Positions 21,210 through 33,899 are shown, counted from the stretch's first letter. The stretch is 64,000 nucleotides of DNA from Bimuria novae-zelandiae CBS 107.79 (GCA_010015655.1 ML976717.1:1-64000), one strand, 5' to 3'. Numbers and translations: made by a program. The notes: generated by a model not told the origin, from the letters alone.

Positions 21210-22276
21210 AGCGTGGAATCGTGGAATTGTGGGATTGTCCTGATGCGTGGGTGTCGGAATGGTTTGGGAAAAGTAGCCCTGTGAATCGTGCACGCATCGA
21301 ATGGATAGCCTTCGAAGAACGCGTACGCACGTTATTCATTTCAAAGCACACTTGCCTAATGTGTTGAAGTGCTATGCCGAGCATAGAATCCTCACTATGG
21401 GGGAAATTCGTCAGCACGGAAGTTCTCCGCTGCAGCAGGACTCAACAAGACAAGAGTTAAACCAATCAAGGAGGCGTAATAGTCTTCGAAGGTGGTGCCG
21501 AGTGGAGGGTAGTATGCTGCCCTGTACACACTCCATTTGATTGCATGAATGTACCGATCCTATGACACCGCCCGCGCAACCGAAAAAATGCGCGGCCAGC
21601 TCTAATGGAGCGGTTATCGTCCCTCTCCGCATCGCTAAATCGCAGCCGCCCATAGATTCATCTCTATAACTCGGTACAAAACGTAGAGAGCCGACGAGAT
21701 GAGCGGTTGAACTGTCTGATGGATGCGTTGGTGAGAGGAACGTTGCGAGCGCGGACGGAAGTTTTTGTCGAGAGCGAGATTGCGCTAGCTGCTTCTGGAC
21801 TAGAGGGATGGAAGGGGCTTGGCATGCAGTGTCCCGCTCGTCTCTGGGGAAGGAAGCCTGGTCCGAGACGAGCGGGAAGACATCGATCTGTGGTAGAGAA
21901 TCGTGTGTTATTAATAAGCAGACTTCGGAATACGTCTTAGTTTGTGGCGCATGTAGGTGTTGCTCGTCAGTGACCAATGTAGAGTGGATGACTAACGCCC
22001 AGCAATTAGTCAGACTATCCCAGGGTCTTCACCGGCCTCTTTGGTCCGCAATTGTAGGCTGCTTCCTTACGAACCACACCTAGTCATGCATCTCAAACGC
22101 TATGCTACAGGAACTCGCCCCTCTGCCGCCTGGGTGTGGCATGATTGAGGCAGTGACATATCGGCGACGCCGCGAAACACCTTTTTGGCTCCCAGCTTTA
22201 TGATATACGCGATCTGGATATTGCTGCACCGGAAACTTGCCTAAGGCGTGAAGACTTGGTATATTAAGCTCGAGCC
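21210..22276. other. intergenic region with a dispersed-repeat copy
   Basis: About 1.07 kb without a supported gene. It carries dispersed-repeat copy 2 at 21,449-21,530; the rest shows no ORF with domain character. Confidence 0.45.
21449..21530 (+). repeat. short dispersed repeat, copy 2
   Basis: Shares AGACAAGAGTTAAACCAAT-type sequence with copy 1 and TAGTCTTCGAAGG plus GGTGCCGAG with copy 3. Similarity stops soon after TGCCCTGTACAC, so this copy is shorter at its right end. Confidence 0.6.
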
Positions 22277-23810
22277 ATGGCTCCTCCATATAGGACTGAG
22301 CCAACCTTTACAATAAAAACTAGCATCATGGACCGTTCAGCAAAACCCATCTTCAACTTTGTCAACTTATCTCATCCGGATGAGCTCAAGGATGAGGAAA
22401 CGCAACTTCGTATCCGGCGCTTGGCGATGAGCGAAGTTGGCCGAGCTCGAAGAAAACCAAAGACCAAGCGCGAAAGGAACGAGATCGTACTCGAATTCCG
22501 CAAACCTGCAGCGTCAACCCCTGCCACGATCGATCGACTGGGCGGGGGAGAGGTTGACCCGTTTGCTCCTTACCCCATCGATCTGGATGAAACCTCCCGT
22601 GCGCTAGTCGCTTCAAGTAAGTTCTGACGGCAGCGGTCGCGTAGAATTACATCCCGGCGCCGCGTGCTGACACACTGCAGTATTCCGTGCGAACAGTGCC
22701 CATAATCGACAGCTTAGAGGCTCTTGGTACCCCGTGGGGCTGAGTGACAAGTCCGCTTTTTACAACGTACTTGCGAATGCGAGGCTGTTTCAGCTGAAGG
22801 AGTTGACCGGTACCTATGTTCAGAAAGATGACTCGCTCAGCTTGTCTATTCAGAACAACGCTATTCGCTCGATGACCGAGAAAATGAAGAACCCAAAGAA
22901 CCATGCCACAGATGAGATGATCGGCGCTGTGAGCTCTTTCATGTGCCATCATCAAATTTTGGGTGTATTTGAGGGTTGGGAGCATCATCGGAACGCAGTG
23001 ATACGGATGGTCGGATTGAGAGGCGGGATTGACGAGATCACAAACGAATCGCTTCGCATAACCATCTCATGGTCCGATCTCATCAATTCTTTCTCTCAAG
23101 ATATACCCTCCTTCGCACCGCTACCGAAAGCATGGCAAGCAAACTCCCGCTCTCCTCCAGGATCCCCGCGGCCCTACAACAACATCTCACTCATGTGGAA
23201 ACAACGGTTTCCAACTATACTGGACTGGATCACCATCTTCGACGACGTCGACCAATTTATCATGCTCGACCGCGGTTTCACTGACAAACAGCGCCATCTC
23301 GCAGAGACAACGGGCTGCTGGACGGAGCCAACGATGGTCCGTCTTCTCGCTATCCGACCACTAACCCACGGAACCGAAGCGGGACATGTCATGGAAGAAG
23401 TCTGCCGTCTCGGTACCCTGCTCTTCCTCGCGCCCATCTGGCGCTGGATCGGCATGAGCCCCGTCTGGACCTTCAATCTCACGCGCAACCTCCTCTCCAC
23501 GCTGCACACGCACATGATCGAATGGGGCGAGCTGAAGCCGCTGCTGCTCTGGACCGTCTACTTCGCGGCGCTCGAGACGCGCGATCCGCGCGAGAGGAGC
23601 CAGTTCGCCTTCATCCTCGCGGTGCTGATGGGCGGATTGCAAATCCAGGACTGGGACGAGCTGATACAGGTGGTGAAGAGCGTATTGTGGGTGGAACCAG
23701 TATTTGCAAGCAGCGGTGGTGGCGTGAGGGATGAGGTTTTGAGTATTCTGCGTCTGCCGACGAGGGAGATTACACCGGTGTTGGAGGAGATCGTGGGTGA
23801 GGACGCTTAG
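22277..23810 (+). CDS. fungal transcription factor-like protein lacking a zinc cluster
   Basis: Exons 22277-22616 and 22681-23810 (64-bp intron) give 489 aa; a more likely start is the Met at 22328, giving 472 aa. It opens with FNFVNLSHPDELKDEETQLR and RRLAMSEVGRARRK, a segment common to a large family of Pezizomycotina regulator-like proteins that carry the fungal transcription factor domain without an N-terminal Zn2Cys6 cluster. A Lys/Arg-rich stretch (RARRKPKTKRERN) may be a nuclear localisation signal. The remainder is alpha-helical with GSWYPVGLSDKSAFYNVL at the splice junction. DNA binding is not shown by the sequence; the function is unknown. Confidence 0.75.
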
Positions 23811-24100
23811 TTCCAAAGGTTGTTTTGGGTGGACGCTTAGCTGCTCTGGGTAAGAGAATATCCCTGCAGCTGCGTTTGGCGCTTGTACATATGTAAGCAG
23901 GACTACGTCTGTTCTTGATGCATGGAGTCTACTTTGCCCCGCATATACATGTCTGATGTTTCCAATCAAATGATATAATTCCGCCAGTGCATTTCTAAGT
24001 CTCCTCCCATTCTGATTACTTGAGCTTACGGACCCGCATTGAGCGAGTCTTTCCGGATGATTCGACTTGGCTCGCATGTAGCCACAACCGAGTTTGAGTA
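23811..24100. other. short intergenic spacer
   Basis: 290 bp between the regulator-like gene and the transposon; no feature seen. Its last two bases are the TA target duplication of the adjacent transposon. Confidence 0.5.
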
Positions 24101-27100
24101 AGCTAGCGCATGGGGTTCCGAGACACCCGGGGATATGAGACACCGCGCAGAAATCCTCCACCCTTTAAAAAATCGCGATAATTCATTCAGCGTAATTACA
24201 ATTGCCACTCGCTACATATAGATTGCAGAGTTTTAGCTGCTATTTCTGCTGCAGCTTTTTCTGCGTCCTTTTCTGTAGAAGTACTACTGTTTTGTTGCTC
24301 TAGGAGAGCAGATGCCTGCTTTACTATTATAATTTAATCTATGCTAGTAAAGCGTTAATTTAGGTCTATGCAAACTTTCTTTTATAGTTATAAACGCTTA
24401 AGGGCCTTAAGTTAACTTTATAATCTTTTATTTTCTACTTTTAGCGCTGCTAAGCGTGTATTAGCTATTGCAATTGCCTTATTAGCTTTTTTAAATAGTT
24501 AGTAAATCTTGCGGCTTAATTTCTTAGCGCTATAGAGCTGCTTTTAAGCTATAAACAGATCCCGAGGGCTATAGGGAGTGTAGAGAGAGCTCTTGGCGAG
24601 ATAAGCCTAATCCTAGTAAGGGGGGGTAACAGGCCTTCGAGCGACTTAAGATAAGTTAACTACCCGCTTAATATTTAATAGGTAGATGCCTATAATAGCC
24701 TATTTAGTGCGGATTACTCTCTTAGTAATTGCAGCCTCTCTAGCAGCGTTATAGGCAATAATAAAACGTTTCTTTTTAACCGGCGCAGCATTATCTAGGT
24801 GTGATAACTCGTGGATCTGCTAGCGATAGAATCGTTTCACTACTAAGAAAACAGAGAGATCTAGTGGCTGCAGAACGTGCGAGGAGTGCGCAGGGAGAAA
24901 CAGAAGCCTGACTTTATTTTGCTTGCAGATCCACAGGAAATCCAGGTCAACATGGCTGCCGTGGCCATCTAATATTAGCATCCGCCAGCGATCCTCTAAG
25001 GGCGCAGTATCTGGTAGAAATACGCGTTATAGCTACTTAGCCCCTATTATATTAGATATCTAGCTATTCTCTAAAGTTACGTATAGCTAGTTAGGTATTA
25101 TTAATGGAAACTAGGTGCTTTGCAGGTTTTTGCCTTTAAAAATAATAGCTAGCCACAGCTTTCTCCCTATTGCAGAAACGCACTTAATTATCGACGCCTA
25201 CTTGCAATTCTCTAGAGACTAATAGTAAGCCTTCTTTTTCTAGCTTCCTGCGAGTACTCTGGTGTTTGCACATACGCCTAGGGCCTTCCTAGTCTTATCT
25301 ATATTCCACGTATCCTTATTACGTATGTCTAACTCAACGCGGAGCTGCTTATAGAGCTTAAGAAACTCGTGTATTACCTTTTAAGTTACTCCCTTAGCTT
25401 TTATAGCCTTAATCTTCTTACTTATAATAGAGGTAACGCGTGGGTTACGTTTAATAAAGAAAGATATCTAGTATTTACCTACTAACGCGTAGTTACTGTT
25501 TATCCTAAAGATTTAATTTACTATTTTTTATAAGCTAGCGCATATAGTGTCCGAACATATAGGGTTTCCGAACACCGCGCCACGAAACCGCACTTGCAGA
25601 AAACACGCGATATCTTAGCAACGCTGCTTACAATTGCTATTAACTACACATAGATTTAAGCGCTGCAGCTACTGTAGCTATAGTAGCTGTTTCTAAGGCG
25701 CTTAATATAGTAGCTTTATGTAGTTAGGCTGCTAAAGCCTTAGCTGCGCGCATAGCCTCCCTAATACTCTCTACCTTTGTAAAGTGTTAATTCGGGTCTA
25801 CTCGAACGCGCTTACGCTAACGCTAAGAGGCAGATATCTCTAGCTACTGCTTAAGTCGTCTTTTCTCTGCTTCTAGGCCTGTAGCTCTAGTATTTGCAGC
25901 TGCTAGAGCCTTACCTGCTTTCTGTAGGAGTAGCCGGGTCGTACGACCTAAATTCTCGACGCTCTAGACGTTACGCTGCGCTATATAGAGATCCCGGGGG
26001 CCTTAGGGAGTAGAGAAGAAGCTTTAAGGCTGCTGCCGAGGCTGCTACTGGTGCGTAGGCGTAGTAGGCCTTCGAGAGAGCTGCGATAAGCTGAGCACGT
26101 AATTAATGTTAAATGGGCAGATGCTAGTAGCCTGCTAGCCTACTTAAATTACACGCTCTGTAAAGCCTTCCTCCCTAGCTTAATAGTAGCAGGCAATAAA
26201 GCGCTCCTTCTTAATAGGTGCAGCGTTATTAAGCGATGCAAGCTCCTGGATCTGGCGTCTATAACTAGACTTAATAACGGAAAAAGGGGCCAGATCTAGA
26301 GGCTACAGGGCGTGCGAGGTATGCGCAGGTAGATATAAGAGCTTGATTCGATGTTGCTTGCAGAGCCAGAGGAAGTCTATATTAATATGGCTACCGTAGC
26401 CGTTAAGGATAAGGAGGCGGTACTGGCCATTATCTATAGTCGTCTTAGGTATAAATATACGCTGTAGCCACTCAACACCTATCGCTTTCGACGTCCATCC
26501 ATTCTCAGAGGTTGTATAGAGCCAGCTAGGCACGGATTTGGCTAGGAACCAAGTAGTCTGTAGGGTCTAGCCTTTAAAGATGACTGCGCAGCGTAGTTTC
26601 CGCCCTATTGCCAATACGCACTCGATTATAGAGACCTACTCGCAATTCTCTGGAGACCGAATGTAAGCCTTCTTTTTCTGACTACTAGAGAGTACTCGGG
26701 TGTTTGTATATACTCCTAGAGCCACGCCAGTCTCATCCATATTGTAGGTATTCTCTGTCTGTATGTTGAGCCGCCGTCTGGTCTGCTCATAGAGCTCTAG
26801 GAACGCGCGCACCTGCTCTAGAGTTGCTATATTAGCTCTCTAAGCCTCGAGCTTTCTACCAATAACTAATGCGACGCGTGGCTGTCGCTTAATAAAGTGT
26901 AAGAGCTAGAGTTTACTAATAGGCTAACTATCGCTATTTATACGTAGGATTTAATTAGCCATTTCTCGAGCGCAAGCGTGTAAGGGAGGATAAGCGCGTG
27001 CGTCTTCTTCAAGGATCTAGTCTACTAGGAAGTCCTCTTATAGAGGAGTTAATTACTACTAATGCTAATAGCTAAGCGCGCTGTTCGTTGCGCCACGTAG

Positions 27101-27676
27101 TTAACTATGTAGCGTTGACAAAGGAATACTGTACGCCTTCGCAGCTGCGCGCTAGCTAGTATAAAGATCTGCAGCAAGATTATTAATAGCTAATTATATA
27201 GCGACCTCACGGGCGTCTATATTAATAAGCGTTGTGCAGAGAAATCGCGTGTTTTCTGCAGGTGTGGTGTTGTGGCGCGGTGTTCGGAAACCCTATGTGT
27301 TCGGACACTATATGCGCTAGCTTATATAAGCGTAAGAAGGAGGAAACCCGCACGCGTCCTCTTTAAGTATCTATTATATAAGAAAGTCCTCTTGTTATAG
27401 AGTTAATCGTTACTAGTATACGTGACTATTTTGCCAGTTTTGTGAACCGCGTACGCGCCTAGATAGCGTGGCTATAGGGATGTTATATGCCTTTGCAGCA
27501 GCTCGTTGACTAGGAAAAATGCCAGCATTAAGATTACTAATAGCTACTTGAATTACTGCCTCACGGTTGGCCATTTTGGTAGGGTGGATGTAGAGATATC
27601 GCGATTTTTTGAAGGGTGGAGGATTTCTGCGCGGTGTCTCATATCCCCGGGTGTCTCGGAACCCCATGCGCTAGCT
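24101..27676 (-). mobile_element. Fot1/pogo-type DNA transposon, copy B (RIP-mutated, interrupted)
   Basis: Terminal inverted repeats of 80 bp (24101-24180 and 27597-27676) differ at one base and begin AGCTAGCGCATGGGGTTCCG. TA flanks both ends. Without the nested insertion the element is 1,784 bp. The transposase lay on the minus strand: helix-turn-helix at 27,413-27,667 (KAYNIPIATLSRRVRGSQNW) and a DDE segment near 24,950 reading DGHGSHVDL. Stops and A/T-biased substitutions interrupt it. Copy A at the window start is the same length over the shared part. Confidence 0.9.
25533..27322 (-). mobile_element. pogo-type transposon nested inside copy B
   Basis: A 1,790-bp element with imperfect inverted repeats of about 78 bp. 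They begin AGCTAGCGCATATAGTG, sharing the first 11 bases with the host element's ends. It is flanked by TA on both sides, and copy A shows the uninterrupted site at about 715-725. A 76-codon minus-strand frame (26303-26533) retains a DDE segment reading LILNGYGSHINIDFLWLC and LPAHTSHAL. The expected family motif is LILDGHGSH; D-to-N and H-to-Y both fit G:C-to-A:T transitions. The rest is full of stops. Confidence 0.88.
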
Positions 27677-27962
27677 TATATGGTACCATATTCAACGACC
27701 TCGGCCTGATAATCTAAATGCTGCTGACAATATAAAAGAGCGCTACAGATAGGATGCGTAAGCATGCTGCCACACTCTTGCATGACTTGGCGTCAGACGG
27801 AACTATTGGAAACCGTCGGGTCTATTTCAACGACACGCTGACCAACACACAATCCGTATCCCTCAAATATATCAGTATAAAAGAGGATCTGCCATTCAAT
27901 TGAGGTATACCACAGCAAACTCAATCTTCAAATCGTCTTTAAGTAACGCTAAGCTTATCACT
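27677..27962. other. promoter region of the dehydrogenase gene
   Basis: 286 bp of normal base composition between transposon copy B and the ATG at 27963. A TATAAAAGAG near 27,731 and a second TATAAAAGAGG near 27,876 are candidate core promoter sites. Confidence 0.4.
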
Positions 27963-29008
27963 ATGGCCGACCAAACTCCCGACCCCGACTTCTTCGTCAA
28001 GAGCCAGCAATTCACAAAGACCACGCATCGTGACGTGTACCCCGCCATCACGCCCACCAACCCTAATCTCTCCCAAGCCGGGAAGGTCATCATCATCACC
28101 GGCGCAAGCCAGGGTCTAGGCGCGAAAGTACGACCCCTCTCGCTCACCCCTCTTCCTAAGTAATGGCGTCTGATCTTGGGCAGAGCTTCGCACACTCGTT
28201 CGCTGCGACAGGGCCCAAAGCCATCGTCCTCGTAGCCAGAAATGCAAAGAAACTCGACGAAGTAGCCGCCGAGCTTACCGCGCAGTTCCCCAGCGTAGAA
28301 ACGCTCAACGTGCCCACGGATATCGCCGACCCCGCGAGCGTAGCCGCGTTGTTTGAAAAAGTGAAGAGTAAATACGGTCACGCGGATGTTCTTGTTAACA
28401 ATGCTGGTGTGTTCAGCGCCATTGCGCCGATTAAGGACATCGAGCCTAAAGCGTGGTGGGATGAAATGGTACCCTTTCCCCCTCCTCTTTCCCACTCACC
28501 ACCCAGAAAATTTCATGGGTACATTATCTAATAATGGGTGGATGTGCAGACAATCAACATCTACGGCACCTTCCTCACGACCCACTCCTTCCTCGCCGCG
28601 CTCCCCCCTTCCGCCCCCGCGCGCATCATAACACTCACCACGGGCGCGGCGTACGAAGTCTTCCCCGCACTCAGCAGCTACGGACTCTCCAAGCTCGCCG
28701 CGTTCCAGCTCATGACGTACGTCGCAGCTGAGAACCCTAACGTTGTCGCTGTAGCGGTGCACCCAGGCATCGTACCGACGGACATGCTGAAGGAGTCGTT
28801 TGCGCCGTTTGCAAAGGATACGCCGGCGTTGGTGGGCGGGGTGGCAACGTGGGCGGCAAGCTGGGAGGAGAGGGACTGGTTGAGCGGGAGGTATGTTAGT
28901 GCGAATTGGGATGTGGAGGATTTGTTGGCGAGGAAGGAAGAGATTGTTGAGAAGGGGTTGTTGAAGATGGATTTGAAGGGGGAGTTTGGGGCTGGGCTGT
29001 TTAAGTAG
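27963..29008 (+). CDS. short-chain dehydrogenase/reductase (SDR)
   Basis: Exons 27963-28127, 28184-28468 and 28550-29008 encode about 302 aa. The Rossmann motif is TGASQGLGAK (TGxxxGxG), split from the next exon by a 56-bp intron; then NNAG, the Ser region TLTTGAAYEV, and the catalytic YGLSK (YxxxK). PGIVPTDM follows as in classical SDRs. No signal peptide or membrane segment. It sits between two transposons, only 52 bp from the start of the pogo element at 29061. Cofactor preference and substrate cannot be read with confidence. It could belong to a former secondary-metabolite or detoxification locus with the ABC transporter beyond the repeats (inference). Confidence 0.9.
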
Positions 29009-29060
29009 GTGGAATGAAGACTAGGGAGGGGCTCGGTTTTAGACTAGACTGATTAGACTA

Positions 29061-31172
29061 ACGTGTCCGTGCACTCAACGCCCGGATTCAGTCAACGCCC
29101 CGCGGAACACAAACCACCCCAACTTTCAACGTGCTATAACGCCACTAACATAAGCTTAATTACGGCTGTAATTAAAGAAATAGAATTGCTAAAGCCTAAA
29201 GAATTATTTTCTTATACTAAAGTAGCTAGCAAGCATAGCGTTAATTAAAATACGCTATTGCGAAGGTACTAAGTAATTTAAATATCGCGTACTACTATAG
29301 GGTTTAACTAATAGAAACTTAGTCCCTAGTAAGAGCAGGAGCTTATTACTTATATAAAAGGGCTTACCGCGCGTCACTTACCACCTATAAGAGAGATAAT
29401 ACGAAATTTTGCGTTAATAATAGCCAAGGCGCTAGTAAGCGAGAGCTAGGTTACGCGCTTTATTAACTAATATAGCATCTATCTAATTTCTTAATAGGTA
29501 GCTAGTATAGACAGTAATCGCCACAACGCTAACTTAGGGGATAAATATAGCCTATATTTTAACTTCCTACGTGACAAAATAAAGGAATACGACATTAAGC
29601 CTTATTACACGTATAATATGGATGAAAAGGGCTGCTTAATTAGTATTATTAGTAGATTAAAACGGGTATTCAGCAGACAGATGTGGGAGAAGAAGGAGGT
29701 TAGAGCATCTCTCTAAGATGGGTCTCGTGAATAGATTACCATCCTAGCATGTGTATGCGCGGATAGAGCAGCCTTGCCGCCAAGCCTTATCTATTAGGCT
29801 ACTAACAAGGCTATATAATTAAGCTAGGTTAAGGATATTAAGGCAGGAAAGCATGGCGTACACATTACCTTATCGCCGTTAGGCTAGACAAATAACGATA
29901 TTAGCCTTGCCTAGCTTAAGCAGGTGTTTGATTGCTATATAAAGGCAAAAGCTTAATAATCCTACTGGCTACTTATCCTTGATAGCCATAGATCCTATGT
30001 TACTATAGATTTTATTAACTATTATGATTAGAATAGGATTCTCCTAGCCATCTTACCCCCTTATTTAACCTATACCCTTTAGCCGCTTGATGTAGTGCTC
30101 TTTAAGCCTCTCTTATTAGCCTACTTAGCTAAGCTTATAACCTACCTTTAAAAGAGCTAAGGCCTGCTCTTAATTAAGAAAGGCGACTTTTTCCCCCTTT
30201 TCTAGAAAGCGTGGATAAGCTCCTTTAAAGAGGAGATAATACTTAAGTCTTTTAAAGCAACTAGTATATTACTATTTAATCTAGAGGTTATACTTAAAAA
30301 GTTCCCTAACACCACCCTAGATAAGCAGGTATCGCGAGAGAGCTCTACGTTAGCACTTAGCGGATCTGACTGGCGTAAACTGGATCGCCTTGTGCGATCT
30401 ATAGTAGAGGACTAGAGCAGTAAGGACGCGCAGAAGCTTAGCTACTTACTCTACTATATCTCCGTTTAAAACGAGCTCCTTCGCTATAAAATTAACGGGC
30501 TAAAGGAGGCGCTATTAGTTAAGAAAAGGCATAAAAAGAAAGGCAAGCCTCTTAACCTTTAGTAACGTTAAAAATACTATAGAGGTGTAGTTTTTTAGTT
30601 ACTAAGGAAGGTTAGAGAGGCACGTGTACGTTAGTCTATAAAGGAGTAAGAGGAGAAGGAGCGGAGACTTTAAAAAGCTAAGATAGCTAAGTTAAGGAAG
30701 GTAGCTAAGCTGTGTAAGAAGAAGATTGCAGAGGAGAAGCGTGTGGCGCGGGAGGCAGCTAAGGTAGCCAGAGAGAAGGAGAGGGCTAAGAAGGCAGTAG
30801 AGCGTGCTCGCGAAAAGGAGGCTCGTAACGCAGTAAAAGCTCTATAATCTACCTAAAAGGGTAAGAGAAAGGCCTCTTAGCTATCTATATAGAGTAATAA
30901 GCGTTAGAAACGTGTAGTTAACGCTGTACTTACTACAAACGCCTTAGGTGCCACATTAGTAGCTCTAACTAAAACTACGCGGCGCGGCTATAACGTTAAG
31001 CTTCTATATAAATATAAATAGTGCAGGTTAGTCGCAAGCATTAATATAGCACTCTACTATAAAATAGTATAATAATAGCGATTATGTTAGATATACAGCG
31101 TTATTTTAATTAAGGTGTTATGGTGTTCAGCGGGGCGTTGACTGAATCCGGGCGTTGAGTGCACGGACACGT
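29061..31172 (+). mobile_element. pogo/Fot1-type DNA transposon, RIP-degenerate
   Basis: 2,112 bp bounded by 50-bp inverted repeats (first 20: ACGTGTCCGTGCACTCAACG) with one mismatch, and TA on both sides. The plus strand holds a stop-riddled transposase. About 29,150-29,250 resembles a psq-type helix-turn-helix. Near 29,620 it reads YNMDEKGCLI, near 29,970 LLILDSHRSYVTIDF, and near 30,040 AILPPYLTYTL followed by PLDVVLFKPL, all diagnostic of the CENP-B/pogo DDE domain. A Lys/Glu/Arg-rich coiled-coil tail follows at about 30,640-30,840. Most stops are TAG or TAA where Gln or Trp is expected. Confidence 0.88.
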
Positions 31173-31616
31173 TATTGTACTTAGTGTGAACATCCACTCT
31201 GCACGATATTGCAGCCTTATGTTATGTTGTGTTGAACAGGCGCAAAGTTATGCCTTAGGGAAATGAAAGACTCTTTTTGAAACTAGCTGCTTTGTAGTGA
31301 AGGTCGATTATGAAGACGCCGATAGGCAATAAGCTTACGGCTGACTTTCCAGCCTTAGGCGGCAACCCCGACTCAGCACAAGTGAATCGAGCCCCACCTG
31401 CCCGATGAGGCGAGCCGGTCAGAAAAGGAGGGTGTCGGCCGTTCTCCACTATTCGATTCCATGTCTCCAGCATGTTCAAATGGCCCTTAATCTTCAGAAA
31501 GCGTCGAGAGACGATCTCGTCGGCGTCCGAAACGTCAAACACCGTGCCCATATTCTCGTTTCGTAAATTTCCGCTCACCATGTGAGCTGTCCCACATGTT
31601 AGTAATCGATTCTCGT
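31173..31616 (-). pseudogene. GC-normal island with a 108-codon frame, possible gene fragment
   Basis: About 440 bp of ordinary composition between AT-rich transposons. A minus-strand frame at 31255-31581 reads VSGNLRNENMGTVFDVSDA, then SRRFLKIKGHLNMLETWNRI. I recognise no domain. It may be a fragment of the gene space that existed before the insertions. It could equally be a chance frame. Confidence 0.3.
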
Positions 31617-33899
31617 ACGTTATTTAAAACACGGATTTGCTAGCTAAATATCAACCTTTTAATGCATTTAGAGAATTTATAAGTATTTTATAAAGTTACT
31701 AAATAAAGCTAGGTTTCTACTAATAGTATTATACGCTATAATTAATTATCTTAAAAATAACGTTAGCATTAACGTACCTCACAAGCGAGCTGGATACACA
31801 AGCAAGCTAGACACTCTGCCAAGACCCTACTAAAATATACTATTCCCTATAATACAACACGATATCTTAACCACCTTATTAGCTACTATCTTTAAAAGAA
31901 GCTTATATATAACTATTGAATAAAAGTGAGCTGGAGAGTAATGCCTATCCTTAGGAAAATCGAGCTAAGAAGCTTACTATATACCCGAGTATCTTACGTA
32001 AGCTCGCGAACCTTAGCGAGATTACATAAGGCTAGGCTAAGTCTTATATTTATGATATACTTTTTAAGTAAGTTATAATAGTAACGAGCCTACGCATAAG
32101 TAAAGCTCTAAGGAACTTATATAAAATACTTTTTTAGTTTTTAAAATACTTATAGCGATTTTACCTATAAAAGTTACTTACTTAAATAAAGCTTAGCTTC
32201 TTATTCAAAGTGCTGTACTAGTAAGATAAGCGTATACGCTATTAGTAAAGTAGATAAGCGTACGCCTTTTATTTATAAAAGTAATATTCTAATAACGTAT
32301 TGCTAGATAGTAACGTAAAAGTTAATAATATAAACACTTATACTAACTATAAAAAGTCTTTTTTTATTAAAATAAATATTTTATCTTTATATTACTTTAT
32401 TTATAATATTTAGTCTTGTAAAACCTTTCCTTCTTAGTTCAATATACATTATACTATTTATATTATAATTAATATAATAAGCGTTTCTCTAAAAGCTTGT
32501 AAACCTATACTAACTTATTTTAAGACTTTATATAGCTATTCTTTTATAAAATATTTTACTTAGGAAGAGGCGCTCCGCGTAAAATAAGCTACTAAAAAAA
32601 GCTTAGCGTAAGAAAAAGTAGCGTATTAAAAATATTTATAAAATAAGTAGGTTATAGCTAAGTGCCGTACGGTTAAAGCTACTTTTATTACATTATTACT
32701 TTTTCTACTATCTCTAACTAACGTTAACCTTATTACTATAGCTATTAATAATAATTAGCCTACTAAAATGAAGTTTTTATATCTATATATTAAGTGCGTA
32801 CTAAGTATAATTACTAAAGCATTTAACAGTGGGTGCGTATATAATTTAGCTAATAAAAAGCGCTACTAGCGCTATTAAAGTAACACTTATAAGTCTGTAT
32901 AAGTTTAAACTTTTAAGGCTTTATTTTAATAATAGGCTAACAGAATAATAGGTTTAAAAAATTACGTAAGTACTACGTATTGTTCTTTAAGAATAAGAAG
33001 TAATAGTCTTTAGACGTAAGTATTATACCCTATAATATTTAAGCTCTAACGAACTAGCTTTTTAAAACGTAAGGCTTAGGAACATGCGTAATATTATCTA
33101 TTAGTATTTTAGTCTAATTATTAAAAACGTTATTACTCTACTAGTCCCTACTCCCGCGGCTCTTACGGCTCCTGTACCTCCTGCACCTCCTATAGCTCCT
33201 GCGGCTCCTACACCTCCTGCAGCTCCTGCAACGGTTTCGGCCCTTACAATGCCTCTACACAATCCTAGACTTGTGTCTTTTAAGACTCTAAGGGCTACTT
33301 AAGCTAATTATAAAAGTCTAAGCGCGCGTTATACTATTAGTAGTAAAATTATTTTACTTAACTATTTATATACTTATCTAGCATAGCTACCTTTTAGTAA
33401 TAATAGAAATTTAGCTATAGGCTTCATATAAATTTATTTAAGTAGTCCTAAAATTTAATATAGTGCTAGTTATACTTTATATATAGCTTGCGTAAGCGTT
33501 AAGCCTCGCGATGTAACTATAATAAAAAGGCGTATTTATATATATTAGTTTATTAATAAGATTCTAAACCTCTTTATATAGTTTAGATAAGTAGGGGTTC
33601 TTGCGTGAGCGTCTTATAAAGGCTTTTATAAATGCTTAGTAAATAGTAACCTTTAAATATAATTTTTATTACACTTATTCTTTTATCTTAGTAACTCTAG
33701 ACTTTGTATTTTTTATATTTAGTTAAGTTTTAAAGCACGCGAATTATTACGTTATAAGGACTTCAGTTAGACTATTTATAGGTATTTTACTTATTTATAA
33801 GTATATAATCTTAAATAAGCCTCTTGTATACATTTACTTTAACTATATTATTTAAATATTTATATAACGTAAATAGGTTATAATTTTCTTATTTGCGCC
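31617..33899. other. AT-rich degenerate repeat sequence, class not resolved
   Basis: Strongly A/T-biased with stops in all frames, as in RIP-mutated repeats. Two landmarks stand out. At about 31,774-31,845 is a terminus-like stretch similar to the Fot1-type ends at 39,818 (shared AACGTAC, AGCGAG and TGCCAAGACCC). At 33,160-33,270 is a Pro/Ala-encoding repetitive stretch on the plus strand. I could not assign a coding element. Confidence 0.45.

Noticed and set aside
33160..33270. CRISPR-like array from the regular CCTCCTGC/GCTCCTGC repeats
   Set aside because: It is a short degenerate Pro/Ala codon repeat without distinct spacers, in a eukaryotic repeat region.
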